From positions 475-18,736 of the forward strand of contig DJWL01000053.1 of assembly GCA_002441545.1 (NCBI GenBank): DNA of 18,262 nt, given 5' to 3'. Under the pieces are notes generated by a model. That model worked only from the letters and a program-made list of their open reading frames with translations, searched no databases and was not told where the DNA came from. The position numbers and the translations under genes are program-made. Below are positions 1-8,342 of the stretch, piece after piece. Within the stretch, counting starts at the first letter, position 1; every line of letters begins with the position of its first letter. This DNA comes from Flavobacteriaceae bacterium UBA6231. Its GTDB lineage: Bacteria; Bacteroidota; Bacteroidia; Flavobacteriales; Flavobacteriaceae.

Positions 1-2309
1 ATTCGAGACCTTAAAAAGTAATCCTGGTTTAGATATTTATTGGTTTGAGTGAAGTTTTGGGTATTAAATATATCAGTAACACCAATGCTTACAGATGCTT
101 TGTTTTTCCAAAGGGTTTTTCTGAAATTTATATCAAGCCCATGCCTACTACTAATATTTGATGGCCCATTGACTATGGGTGATATATATAAATAAGAGAC
201 ATCAGCAGTTAAACTTTTGTCTTTAAGAAAAGAAAAGTAATTAATAATTTGTGAGTAAAAAGCCCATTTGCTATTATTTATTAACTGGGTAGTAATATCT
301 TGGTTATAAAACTGGTTTTCTTCATGAAACAAAGATGACAAGACATATAAGTTCCAGTTAGTAACTATCTTGGTATATGTTGTAAAATCCAAACCATAAG
401 AGATATTTCTATCAATATTAGTGTTAATGGTTTTAATAATATTTTCAGTATTATCTTGGAAAGCAATTTCTAATGTTGGGCTATCTTCATATCTATAATA
501 AGCCTCAAAAGTATATTTCTTATTAAAAGTATAACCTAAAGTAAACACATCATCAATTTCTGGTTTTAAATTTGGATCACCCGTGATATATGTGTTATCA
601 TTTAAATAATATTTAAACGGATTTAAATCACTGTATCTTGGTCTAGATATCCTTTTATTATAGTTAAAATACAACTCATTATTTTCGTTTAAACTATGAG
701 ACAAATAAAAAGACGGAAAGAATTTTATATAATCACTGTTGTTTTCTTGGTTTGTTGATATAGAATTCCCTTTAATGTCAGTATATTCAGTTCTTAAGCC
801 CGTTTTAATACTCCATGTACTCCAATCTTTAGAATAGCTTAAATAACCCGCATAATTGAGTTCATCATATAAAAAAGTATCCGAATTTTGTAAATCTTCT
901 GTTTTTATACCATTCTCAAAAATAAACTGATTTAAAATACTCTCTGAATTAATACTAGAAACTTTTAATCCAGCTTCTAGTTTTGCTGATTCATGTATTG
1001 GCAATTCATAATCAACTTGACCTGTATATAATTTAATCTTTTGACTAGAAAATGTTTGAAATCTATTGGTTCTAATTAATGATTCATCCGGAAACAGATA
1101 ATCTGTATCTACATTTTGATAACTAGAGAAATCATAATCAGTATAATGAGCATTTGCCGAAAGCTTTTCTCCTTCTTTCTTGAATTTATGAACATAATCT
1201 AACGTGAAAGCCAAATTATAAGTTTCATCTACTAAACGATTCATAGTGTGAAATGATGAATCTAATTCTTTATTTGAGTTAAAAACATCAGTAAATGAAT
1301 TAACTGATGTTTTAGTATTATTTCTGGGTGACATCAATAAATTAGTAGTAATACCCAAACTGTTTTTTTCATTGATTTTAAAATCAATATTTGCATTGAG
1401 CGTTTGATTTGTTGTTTCTCTGGTTCTTTTAAAATCTGTTTCCCAACTTGAAGTAGTCTGATTATTTTCTATAAAGTTAATAGACTCATTATTATGCCTG
1501 TAATCTTTGCGTGGACTTATATTATAATTAACATAAGCATCTATGGTTTCAGTTTTAAAAAAATGACTCGTTCCTAATGAATATTTTGGATATTCTTGTC
1601 CTTGCTTATAATTGCCAAAAACACTGCCATTATAACCCGAAATTATATTTTTACTCGTTACAATATTAATAACAGAACCACCTTCTGCTTCATATTTAGC
1701 GGGTGGATTGGTTATGACTTCAATAGATTTTATATTATTTGCAGAAGTCCCTTCCAATAATTGTTGAATATCACTAGAAGATAAATGCACTTTTCTATCG
1801 TTGATATAGATAGTTGGTGTTCCATTTTTTACTGTAATAGCCCCATTAAAAACCAATACACCAGGGGTGTTTTTTAAAATATCCAAAATATTATTATTAG
1901 ATAGAGTGCTGTTTTCAACATTAAAAACTAATCTATCAACTTGGCGTTTTATAGTGGGTCGTTTTGCAATTACTGTTACTCCATCAAGATTTTGGGTTTC
2001 TTCTTCCAAAACGATAGCATTGAATATTAAATCCTTATTTAAACTAATGGTAACCTGATAGCTTTTAAACCCTAAAAAACTTATGTTTAATATGTACTCT
2101 GATTCTTTTAAGTTTTCCAATAAGAATGTACCATCTTCATCAGTGGTAGTTCCTGAGATGGTATTATTTGTATTTTCTGTTAAAGTAACATTACAAAAAG
2201 CAATAGGGATATTCTTTACATCTTTTACGCTTCCCTTAACAGAAAATTGCTGAGAAAAGCCAGATAAAGAAAACAAAAAAACGAGAGATGATATTAGCTT
2301 TACATTCAT
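1..2309 (-). CDS. TonB-dependent outer-membrane receptor (outer membrane beta-barrel family), 3' end cut by window edge
   Basis: Reading the minus strand from the ATG at 2309-2307 gives 769 open codons that run off the left edge, so the C-terminal strands are missing. Residues 1-20 are a signal peptide (MNVKLISSLVFLFSLSGFSQ). Residues about 22-105 form a carboxypeptidase-regulatory-like beta-sandwich (TTTDEDGTFLLENL and ISFLGFKSY are typical). Residues about 115-218 are the plug, ending in NPPAKYEAEGGSVINIVT, a hallmark of the Bacteroidota 'outer membrane beta-barrel' receptors. The remainder alternates aromatic-rich strands, with NKRISRPRYSDLNPF and GDPNLKPEI conserved in this family. Such receptors take up ligands across the outer membrane using TonB energy. 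No SusD-like partner is adjacent, so this is not an obvious SusCD pair and the substrate is unknown. It is transcribed divergently from the alanine dehydrogenase gene. Confidence 0.93.
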   Translation of the reverse strand, partial: MNVKLISSLVFLFSLSGFSQQFSVKGSVKDVKNIPIAFCNVTLTENTNNTISGTTTDEDGTFLLENLKESEYILNISFLGFKSYQVTISLNKDLIFNAIVLEEETQNLDGVTVIAKRPTIKRQVDRLVFNVENSTLSNNNILDILKNTPGVLVFNGAITVKNGTPTIYINDRKVHLSSSDIQQLLEGTSANNIKSIEVITNPPAKYEAEGGSVINIVTSKNIISGYNGSVFGNYKQGQEYPKYSLGTSHFFKTETIDAYVNYNISPRKDYRHNNESINFIENNQTTSSWETDFKRTRETTNQTLNANIDFKINEKNSLGITTNLLMSPRNNTKTSVNSFTDVFNSNKELDSSFHTMNRLVDETYNLAFTLDYVHKFKKEGEKLSANAHYTDYDFSSYQNVDTDYLFPDESLIRTNRFQTFSSQKIKLYTGQVDYELPIHESAKLEAGLKVSSINSESILNQFIFENGIKTEDLQNSDTFLYDELNYAGYLSYSKDWSTWSIKTGLRTEYTDIKGNSISTNQENNSDYIKFFPSFYLSHSLNENNELYFNYNKRISRPRYSDLNPFKYYLNDNTYITGDPNLKPEIDDVFTLGYTFNKKYTFEAYYRYEDSPTLEIAFQDNTENIIKTINTNIDRNISYGLDFTTYTKIVTNWNLYVLSSLFHEENQFYNQDITTQLINNSKWAFYSQIINYFSFLKDKSLTADVSYLYISPIVNGPSNISSRHGLDINFRKTLWKNKASVSIGVTDIFNTQNFTQTNKYLNQDYFLRSR

Positions 2310-2354
2310 AAAAAGTCAATACTTGCGAATTTACAAATTCTAATTTAAATTAAA

Positions 2355-2371
2355 TTACGGTAAAACCGTAA
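2355..2371. promoter_or_regulatory. Perfect palindrome in the receptor/ald divergent region, candidate operator
   Basis: TTACGGTAAAACCGTAA is a perfect inverted repeat with 7-bp arms and a 3-bp AAA centre. It is GC-richer than its surroundings and centred about 54 bp upstream of the receptor start codon. It has no following T-run, so a protein-binding site is likelier than a terminator. Its position between divergent genes suggests control of the receptor, of ald, or of both. The binding factor is not known. Confidence 0.4.
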
Positions 2372-2402
2372 AGACCGCTAATTTTAAAAGAATTTATCTT
2401 AT

Positions 2403-2410
2403 TAAATTTG
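2403..2410 (+). promoter_or_regulatory. Candidate Bacteroidota -7 promoter element for ald
   Basis: TAAATTTG matches the Bacteroidota -7 consensus TAnnTTTG exactly, 89 bp before the ald start codon. No convincing TTG element is visible about 20 bp upstream, and such an octamer can arise by chance in AT-rich DNA, so the call is weak. Confidence 0.3.
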
Positions 2411-2499
2411 AAAAATTAGAGAAAATATTATTTTAATATATAGATTTATAGAATCAAAAATTTATTTGTAATTTGATTTTTTATTAAAAGCATCCGTTT

Positions 2500-3699
2500 A
2501 TGTCAAAATCATTATCACCATTTACTAAGCAACAGCTTTTACCACAAGAAGAAACCCTTGAGATTTTTAAAAGAAAAGGAGAACTTTATATTGGAATACC
2601 AAAAGAAACAGCTTTTCAAGAAAAAAGAGTTTGTTTAACACCAGATGCTGTTTCTGCTTTGGTTAATAATGGGCATAAAGTTCTACTTGAGTCTGGTGCT
2701 GGTAATGGAGCTAGTTTTAGCGATAGCGATTATAGTGAAGCTGGTGCGGAAATAACTAAAGATACGGCAAAGGTTTACGCTTGTCCAATGATATTAAAAG
2801 TTGAGCCTCCAAGTCTTGAACAAATTAAATTGCTTAATCCTCAAACTATATTAATATCTGCGCTTCAACTAAAAACACAAAGCAAAAAATATTTTGAATT
2901 ACTTGCATCAAAACGAGTTACTGCTCTTGCATTTGAATTTATTAGAGATGAAGATGGAATTTATCCCGCAGTTAGATCTTTAAGTGAAATTGCCGGAACA
3001 GCTTCTGCGTTAATAGCCTCAGAATTGCTTTCAAATAGTTCTGAAGGTAATGGATTGTTATTTGGTAATATTAGTGGCGTTCCACCAATTGAAGTTGTTA
3101 TTATTGGTGCTGGAACTGTTGGAGAATTTGCAGCAAGAAGCTCTATCGGACTAGGTGCTAATGTTAAAATTTTTGATAATTCTATCTCAAAATTACGTCG
3201 TATTCAAACCAATTTAGGAAGAACTCTATTTACTTCTACCCTACAACCAAAAAACCTAACCAAAGCTTTAAAGCGTTGTGACGTAGTAATTGGTGCTGTA
3301 AGAGGTTTAAACAGGTCTCCAATTGTAGTAACAGAAACCATGGTAGAATCCATGAAACCAGGATCTATTATTATAGATGTAAGTATTGATATGGGTGGAT
3401 GTTTTGAAACCAGTGAAGTAACAACTCATAAAAACCCTACGTTTGTTAAACATGGTGTTATTCATTATTGTGTGCCAAATATACCTGCCAGATATTCCAG
3501 AACTGCCTCTGTATCTATAAGTAATATATTCACACCATACTTGTTAAAAATAGCCGAAGAGGGTGGTATTGAAAATTCTTTACGATTTGATAAAGGTTTA
3601 AAAAATGGATTGTATTTTTACCACGGAATTTTAACCAATAAATCTGTTGGCGAATGGTTTGATTTAAAATATAATGATATTAATCTACTTATATTTTAA
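2500..3699 (+). CDS. ald: Alanine dehydrogenase (AlaDH/PNT family)
   Basis: 399-residue cytoplasmic NAD-dependent enzyme for reversible oxidative deamination of L-alanine to pyruvate and ammonia. The N-terminal AlaDH/PNT domain starts at about residue 29 (YIGIPKET) after a short extension. It carries the pyruvate-binding residues R43 (EKRVCLTP) and K100 (MILKVEPP). The Rossmann motif GAGTVG is at 203-208 and FDNS at 225-228 follows. VSIDMGGC holds the conserved Asp at 297. The position matching the active-site His96 of Bacillus or Mycobacterium enzymes is Q123 (ISALQLKT), which is a departure from the classical enzyme and may be usual in this Bacteroidota subfamily. Relatedness to the transhydrogenase alpha subunit means the substrate is inferred from overall similarity. 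It is followed after 21 bp by a small membrane protein gene, suggesting one transcript. Confidence 0.88.
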   Translation: MSKSLSPFTKQQLLPQEETLEIFKRKGELYIGIPKETAFQEKRVCLTPDAVSALVNNGHKVLLESGAGNGASFSDSDYSEAGAEITKDTAKVYACPMILKVEPPSLEQIKLLNPQTILISALQLKTQSKKYFELLASKRVTALAFEFIRDEDGIYPAVRSLSEIAGTASALIASELLSNSSEGNGLLFGNISGVPPIEVVIIGAGTVGEFAARSSIGLGANVKIFDNSISKLRRIQTNLGRTLFTSTLQPKNLTKALKRCDVVIGAVRGLNRSPIVVTETMVESMKPGSIIIDVSIDMGGCFETSEVTTHKNPTFVKHGVIHYCVPNIPARYSRTASVSISNIFTPYLLKIAEEGGIENSLRFDKGLKNGLYFYHGILTNKSVGEWFDLKYNDINLLIF

Positions 3700-3720
3700 T
3701 TCTACAAAACTTAAAAATAA

Positions 3721-4095
3721 ATGAAATTAATTCAACGAATAGGTTATTACCTTGGAGGTTTCTCTGTAGGATTAGTAATTTTGGCTTTTTTTTTAAACGG
3801 TAAAAAAGTGTCTTGTGATTATGGTCCTGATGCTAGAGTTTTAAAAAATATAAACACAAAAAAAATAGTCTATTCTGAAGATATTAACATGGATCTATCT
3901 GAAAAAAAAGTAGATTCAATAACAATCTTATATCTTCTCAAAAAAGGAGATGTTAATTTTTCTAAAAGCAATCCTAGAGAAAAGCCTTGTGCAATCTATA
4001 CTATTGAAGGAAAGTATAACGAAAAAAACATGGAGTTAACCGTTCAAAATTGCGACAGCGTGGCTACCCTTCTGAAAATTTCCATGTCTAAATAA
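3721..4095 (+). CDS. Small membrane-anchored conserved protein (possibly DUF4258)
   Basis: 124 residues. A single hydrophobic segment at about residues 5-26 (IGYYLGGFSVGLVILAFFL), followed by a positive NGKK, predicts an N-terminal anchor. The globular remainder follows, with Cys at 32, 90 and 111 and a CDYGPDARVLKNI motif (32-44). I recall proteins of this type next to alanine dehydrogenase genes in flavobacteria, sometimes labelled DUF4258, but I cannot confirm the family here. It lies 21 bp after ald and only 2 bp before the sugar transferase, so all three are probably co-transcribed and the third start is translationally coupled. No function can be assigned. Confidence 0.75.
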   Translation: MKLIQRIGYYLGGFSVGLVILAFFLNGKKVSCDYGPDARVLKNINTKKIVYSEDINMDLSEKKVDSITILYLLKKGDVNFSKSNPREKPCAIYTIEGKYNEKNMELTVQNCDSVATLLKISMSK

Positions 4096-4097
4096 AA

Positions 4098-4691
4098 ATG
4101 ATAAAACGGATTTTTGATGCTTTTTTTTCAGGTTTAGGATTAATAGTTCTTGCTCCTTTTTTATTAATTATAGCTATTATTATTAAATGTGATTCCAAAG
4201 GACCAATTTTATTTATTCAACCAAGAGTTGGTTTACATAATAAGAACTTCAACATTTTTAAATTCAGAACCATGTATGTGGAATCTGAAAATAAAGGGTT
4301 ATTGACTATTGGAAATAGAGATTCAAGAATTACAAATGTTGGATATTTTTTAAGAAGATATAAAATAGATGAATTCCCACAGTTAATAAACATCATTAAA
4401 GGAGACATGAGTTTTGTTGGTCCTAGACCAGAATTGAGAAAATACGTTAATTACTACACCAAAGAGGATTTGATTGTTTTATCTGTAAAACCTGGTATAA
4501 CTGGATTAGCTTCAATTGAATATAGAAATGAAGTAGAATTATTGAAATCAGCAAAAGACCCCGAAGCTTTCTTTATACAATCAATCATTCCAGAAAAAAA
4601 CAAACTCAATATAGAATATATTGCTAAAAAAAGTTTTTGGTTTGATTTAAAACTAATTGCAATAACCATTTTAAAAGTGGTAACTAAATAA
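4098..4691 (+). CDS. PglC-type monotopic phosphoglycosyl transferase (bacterial sugar transferase)
   Basis: 197 residues, the usual size of the small monotopic class, without the extra membrane domain of WcaJ/WbaP. The N-terminus is KRIFD (3-7) and a hydrophobic re-entrant helix broken at P20 (VLAPFLLIIAI). The core has the motifs KFRTM (55-59), the catalytic Asp-Glu dyad D91-E92 in KIDEFPQL, GDMSFVGPRPE (102-112) and KPGITGLAS (131-139). The family transfers a sugar 1-phosphate from a UDP-sugar to undecaprenyl phosphate, the first membrane step in glycan assembly. The donor may be a bacillosamine-type sugar, given the PglF- and PglE-like genes in the window, but this is inference. It starts 2 bp after the preceding gene, in a unit led by ald, well away from the main export operon. 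Confidence 0.93.
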   Translation: MIKRIFDAFFSGLGLIVLAPFLLIIAIIIKCDSKGPILFIQPRVGLHNKNFNIFKFRTMYVESENKGLLTIGNRDSRITNVGYFLRRYKIDEFPQLINIIKGDMSFVGPRPELRKYVNYYTKEDLIVLSVKPGITGLASIEYRNEVELLKSAKDPEAFFIQSIIPEKNKLNIEYIAKKSFWFDLKLIAITILKVVTK

Positions 4692-4794
4692 CTTTTCTTG
4701 TATTTATAATATTTGTATTAGGCACAAATACTTATTTTTCGTACTTTGCATATACCTTAATCTATGTATATCTGCACTTTATCGAAAGAAACCT

Positions 4795-5868
4795 ATGGAT
4801 AAATCTACTTCTGAAAGTATAAAAAAATTGCTTGAGGAATCTGGTTTGGTTTCAAGTAAGAAAGCAATTCATAATCAAAAGTTTAAATCTGATTTTACTA
4901 ATCAAACCATTTTAATTACAGGTGCCGCTGGATCTATTGGAAGTGAAATATCAAAACAAATTGCTAATGGAACTTTCAAAAATTTGATTTTAATTGATAA
5001 TGCAGAATCACCAATGTACTTTTTGCAAAAGGAATTTGAACAATTTTCAAATTTAAACATCAATTTCATCATTTCTGATGTAAGAGATGTGTTTTCTATG
5101 CAAGAAATATTTGAGTCTTTTAAACCTGACATTGTTTTTCATACAGCAGCCTACAAGCATGTTCCCTTAATGGAATCTAATCCATATGAAGCGGTTAAAT
5201 TGAATATATTGGCCACCAAACTTTTGGCAGATTTAGCTTTATTAAATAAAACAAAAAAGTTTGTATTTATTTCTACAGATAAAGCCGTTAATCCTATAAG
5301 TGTCATGGGAATGACAAAACGAATTTGCGAACGTTTTTTAGAAGATTTAAACACAAAAAATAACACCAAATTCTTTATAACACGCTTTGGAAATATTTTA
5401 GGGTCTAATGGTTCTTTAATTCCCCTTTTTAAAAAACAAATTGAATTAGGAAAGCCTCTAACAATTACAAGTTCTAAGATTTCAAGATATTTTATAAATA
5501 AAACAAAAGCTTGTAATCTTATTTTAAAGATTGCGAGTTATGAATATTGGGAACATAACATGTTTACTTTTAATATGGGCGAACCAATTAAAATTATTGA
5601 CTTAGCAAAAACTTATATTGCTTCACAAAATGATATAAGTGAAGACAATATAAGTTTTGAATTTATTGGATTACGTTCTGGAGAAAAACTTCATGAAGAA
5701 ATTATTTCAAAATCCGAAGTGATAAAAAGCACGATTTATGAAGAAATCATGTATGTCATTCAAAAAAACAACAAAACATCTAATCCAATAGATTTAAAGT
5801 TATTGGAATCCATATCTCCTCATCAAAAAACTAGCGAAATAAAATCTATTTTAAAAAACTATTTATAA
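4795..5868 (+). CDS. Soluble FlaA1/CapD-type UDP-sugar 4,6-dehydratase (short paralogue)
   Basis: 357 residues of the extended SDR superfamily, polysaccharide biosynthesis (CapD/FlaA1) family. The NAD-binding motif TGAAGSIGSE is at 42-51 and AAYKHVPLMES at 118-128. The catalytic stretch STDKAVNPISVMGMTK runs from 160 to 175, with T161/D162/K163 and Met171 where ordinary SDRs have Tyr, as in PglF/WbpM-type dehydratases. GLRSGEKLHEE is at 292-302. It lacks the four transmembrane helices and second nucleotide-binding domain of the 653-residue homologue at 12843-14804, so it should be cytosolic. The stretch RYFINKTKACNLIL (231-244) is diverged from the usual RYFMTIPEA pattern. Likely reaction: removal of water from a UDP-HexNAc to a 4-keto-6-deoxy intermediate. 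Exact stereochemistry, 5-inverting or retaining, cannot be told. It converges on the proline dehydrogenase gene with 4 bp between stops. Confidence 0.88.
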   Translation: MDKSTSESIKKLLEESGLVSSKKAIHNQKFKSDFTNQTILITGAAGSIGSEISKQIANGTFKNLILIDNAESPMYFLQKEFEQFSNLNINFIISDVRDVFSMQEIFESFKPDIVFHTAAYKHVPLMESNPYEAVKLNILATKLLADLALLNKTKKFVFISTDKAVNPISVMGMTKRICERFLEDLNTKNNTKFFITRFGNILGSNGSLIPLFKKQIELGKPLTITSSKISRYFINKTKACNLILKIASYEYWEHNMFTFNMGEPIKIIDLAKTYIASQNDISEDNISFEFIGLRSGEKLHEEIISKSEVIKSTIYEEIMYVIQKNNKTSNPIDLKLLESISPHQKTSEIKSILKNYL

Positions 5869-5872
5869 AAAA

Positions 5873-7048
5873 CTATAACAATTTTCTACGTTGTTTTTCT
5901 TTAGTTAATAAAGCTAATTCTCTACCTGTTTGCCCAGCAACCGATGTGTTTTCTTCTGCACGTCTAATAAGGTAAGGCATAACGTCTTTTACAGGTCCAA
6001 ATGGAATATATTTAGCAACATTATAACCCTTACTAGCTAAATTAAAACTAATATGATCACTCATTCCATAAAGTTGCCCAAACCAAACACGCTCATCGTT
6101 GTTTTTCAACCCCATTTGCGCCATTAAATTCATGGCAGCATATGAACTTTCTTCATTATGAGAACCTATAAATAATGAAATTTCACTTAAGTTTTCAAGT
6201 ATATAAGAAACAGCATTATTAAAATTAGTATCTGTTTCTAATTTACTTTTACACATAGGTGTTGGATAACCTTTGTCAATGGCACGTTCATTTTCCTTTT
6301 CTAAATAGGCACCTCTTACAAGCTTAAAGCCCATGTAATACCCCTTTTCTTTAGCTAATTGATGCTCTGTTTTTAAAAAACCTAAACGATCTGTTCTATA
6401 CATTTGCAACGTATTGAAAACAATAGGCTTTTCAGTATTGTATTTTTGCATCATATCTCTAACCAAGGCATCTGAAGCGTCTTGCATCCAGCTTTCTTCA
6501 GCATCAATTAAAACCTCAATATCATGCTCTTTACCTCTTTTGCAAATAGCATCAAATCTATTTACAACTTTTTGCCATTCTTCTTGTTCTTTATCAGTTA
6601 AAACGTCTCCGTTACCAATTTTTTCAAAAAGTTTAAGTCTTCCAAATCCCGTTGGTTTAAAAACGGCAATTGGCATGGATTCTTTTTCTTTAGCAAAATC
6701 CATTATTTTTAAAGTAGTAGTCATGGCAGCATCAAACTCTTTATCGTTTTCTTTGCCTTCAACTGAATAATCTAAAACAGAACTCACTCCTTTGTCAAAC
6801 ATTTTGTCAATAACTGGCAAGCAATCAACTTCGTTTACTCCACCACAAAAATGGTCGAAAACCGTTGATCGTATTAAGCCTTCAATAGGCAAATGCGCCT
6901 TAATTGCAAAGTTTGTTGCTGCTGTTCCTATTTTAACCAAAGGTTCAATAGAAATCATTTTAAAAAGAAAGTAAGCGCGTTCTAATTCTGAATCACTTTT
7001 AAGAGAAAAAGCAATTTCTGTGTTGTCAAAAATATGTTCGGAAATCAT
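5873..7048 (-). CDS. Proline dehydrogenase (monofunctional)
   Basis: 391 residues. FAD-dependent oxidation of L-proline to 1-pyrroline-5-carboxylate, the first step of proline catabolism, typically associated with the inner face of the membrane. The PRODH TIM barrel is clear: LDYSVEGKE (92-100), VLIDAEES (179-186), FKLVRGAYLEKE (241-252), and the signature YIPFGPVKDVMPYLIRRAEEN (347-367) with the paired arginines R362-R363. The length fits the single-domain PRODH of Bacteroidota rather than bifunctional PutA; no P5C dehydrogenase lies beside it. The ATG at 7048 is preceded by a good -7 promoter element and an 8-bp dyad that could be an operator. It ends 4 bp from the convergent dehydratase. 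Confidence 0.95.
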   Translation of the reverse strand: MISEHIFDNTEIAFSLKSDSELERAYFLFKMISIEPLVKIGTAATNFAIKAHLPIEGLIRSTVFDHFCGGVNEVDCLPVIDKMFDKGVSSVLDYSVEGKENDKEFDAAMTTTLKIMDFAKEKESMPIAVFKPTGFGRLKLFEKIGNGDVLTDKEQEEWQKVVNRFDAICKRGKEHDIEVLIDAEESWMQDASDALVRDMMQKYNTEKPIVFNTLQMYRTDRLGFLKTEHQLAKEKGYYMGFKLVRGAYLEKENERAIDKGYPTPMCKSKLETDTNFNNAVSYILENLSEISLFIGSHNEESSYAAMNLMAQMGLKNNDERVWFGQLYGMSDHISFNLASKGYNVAKYIPFGPVKDVMPYLIRRAEENTSVAGQTGRELALLTKEKQRRKLL

Positions 7049-7065
7049 TTTGTGAAAAATTAATG

Positions 7066-7073
7066 CAAAGATA
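7066..7073 (-). promoter_or_regulatory. Candidate -7 promoter element for proline dehydrogenase
   Basis: On the minus strand this reads TATCTTTG, an exact match to the Bacteroidota TAnnTTTG consensus, ending 17 bp before the proline dehydrogenase start codon, which would give a short leader. A matching TTG at the -33 position is not evident, so it may depend on an activator. Confidence 0.42.
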
Positions 7074-7095
7074 ATGATGCTGGAGTTATCATTAT
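7071..7095. promoter_or_regulatory. 8-bp inverted repeat overlapping the proline dehydrogenase promoter
   Basis: ATAATGAT at 7071-7078 and ATCATTAT at 7088-7095 are perfect inverted copies separated by 9 bp. The left arm overlaps the candidate -7 element, and the centre-to-centre spacing is about 17 bp, suited to a dimeric helix-turn-helix regulator. There is no T-run after it. An operator controlling proline catabolism is the simplest reading, but the regulator is not in the window. Confidence 0.38.
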
Positions 7096-7223
7096 ATATA
7101 AAATCTCCTTATTTTCACAGTCGAAAAAAGTTTTTTTTAATTTATTCAAACGGCATCAATAAACACTGATGTTTTTCAAGATGCTAATGGTATTTTGATA
7201 TAAAAAAAAGTGCATATTTACAA

Positions 7224-8297
7224 ATGAAATCTATTACAGCAAATAATTCCACTATTCATTTCAATGAAAACTGCTATATAGCTTTAAACAAGCATATTAA
7301 AGATAAAAATTTTTCTACTATTTTTATTTTAGTTGATGAAAACACTCATGAACTCTGTTTACCTATACTATTAGAAAAATTAGAAACTAACAGTGTTATT
7401 GAAATTATTGAAATTGAGGCTGGAGAAATTCATAAAACTATTGATACTTGTGTTGGTGTTTGGAACACTCTTTCGGATTTGAATGGTGATAGAAAAAGCT
7501 TACTAATCAACATTGGCGGAGGTGTTATAACAGATTTAGGAGGTTTTGTAGCATCTACATTTAAACGCGGTATTGCATATATTAACATCCCTACTACTCT
7601 ATTATCTATGGTAGATGCTTCTGTTGGAGGAAAAACAGGTGTTGATTTAGGTACTTTAAAAAACCAAATTGGCGTAGTGAGTGTGCCAGATTTGGTATTG
7701 ATTGATACTAACTATTTAAAGACGCTACCCCAAAACCAAATGCGTTCTGGTTTAGCTGAAATGTTGAAGCATGGATTAATTAGTAGTGAATCTTATTGGA
7801 ATAAATTTAAAAACTTATCCGACTTATCTTTTGATGATTTAGATGATTTAATTTATGAATCTATTTTAATTAAAAAACATGTTGTTGATATTGATCCTTT
7901 CGAAACTAATCTTCGTAAAACACTTAATTTCGGACATACTTTAGGGCATGCTATTGAATCCTATTTTTTAAGCAACCCTAATAAAACAGATTTATTACAT
8001 GGTGAAGCCATTGCCATAGGAATTGTTTTAGCAAGTTATATTTCAACAAAATTAGTAGATTTCCCTATGGATACTACAAAAGAAATAAAAGAGATTTTCA
8101 ACAACTATTATGGAGTCGTAAATTTTGAGGAGTCTGACTTTAAACCCATCATTGAGCTTCTTAAATACGACAAAAAAAATAATCATGGCAATATAAACTT
8201 TGTGTTACTTAAAGCTATAGGAGATCCTGTAATAGACTGCTTGGTTGAAGAACCTGTAATTTTAGATGCATTTAAATTTTATGCTTCCCAAATTTAA
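7224..8297 (+). CDS. aroB: 3-dehydroquinate synthase
   Basis: 357 residues, close to the usual length. Cytoplasmic shikimate-pathway enzyme converting DAHP to 3-dehydroquinate with NAD and a divalent metal. NAD-binding INIGGGVITDLGGF is at 96-108 and IPTTLLSMVDASVGGKTGVD at 122-141. The metal ligands are E179 in AEMLKHGL, H238 in NFGHTLGHAIES and H259 in LLHGEA. All active-site motifs are intact. It is divergent from proline dehydrogenase across 175 bp and followed by a hairpin that may end its transcript. Shikimate synthesis has no direct link to the surface polysaccharide genes around it, so this is a housekeeping island between the two polysaccharide segments. Confidence 0.96.
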   Translation: MKSITANNSTIHFNENCYIALNKHIKDKNFSTIFILVDENTHELCLPILLEKLETNSVIEIIEIEAGEIHKTIDTCVGVWNTLSDLNGDRKSLLINIGGGVITDLGGFVASTFKRGIAYINIPTTLLSMVDASVGGKTGVDLGTLKNQIGVVSVPDLVLIDTNYLKTLPQNQMRSGLAEMLKHGLISSESYWNKFKNLSDLSFDDLDDLIYESILIKKHVVDIDPFETNLRKTLNFGHTLGHAIESYFLSNPNKTDLLHGEAIAIGIVLASYISTKLVDFPMDTTKEIKEIFNNYYGVVNFEESDFKPIIELLKYDKKNNHGNINFVLLKAIGDPVIDCLVEEPVILDAFKFYASQI

Positions 8298-8342
8298 AAT
8301 CAAAAAAATATTGTAATTTTATAATATTAGCATTTGTATAAA

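Noticed and set aside
1867..2058. 63-codon open frame on the plus strand
   Set aside because: It is antisense to the well-supported TonB-dependent receptor plug region, with no start context and no family-like sequence.
1..2309. SusC-type glycan importer assignment for the receptor
   Set aside because: No SusD-like gene is adjacent in the window, and the plug/barrel motifs fit the general outer-membrane beta-barrel receptor group better.
4672..4697. AAAAGT ... ACTTTT hairpin at the end of the sugar transferase gene
   Set aside because: Only six A/T-rich pairs around a long loop with no T-run; not convincing as a terminator.
4731..4750. TACTTTG before the soluble dehydratase as a promoter
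   Set aside because: One base short of the TAnnTTTG spacing and no TTG at a suitable distance.
5853..5877. AAAAAACTAT repeated twice at the convergent gene ends
   Set aside because: Direct rather than inverted and made mostly of A; probably chance or slippage, and it forms no hairpin.
6414..6770. 118-codon open frame on the plus strand
   Set aside because: Antisense to proline dehydrogenase; Ser/Leu-rich low-information translation typical of a mirror frame.
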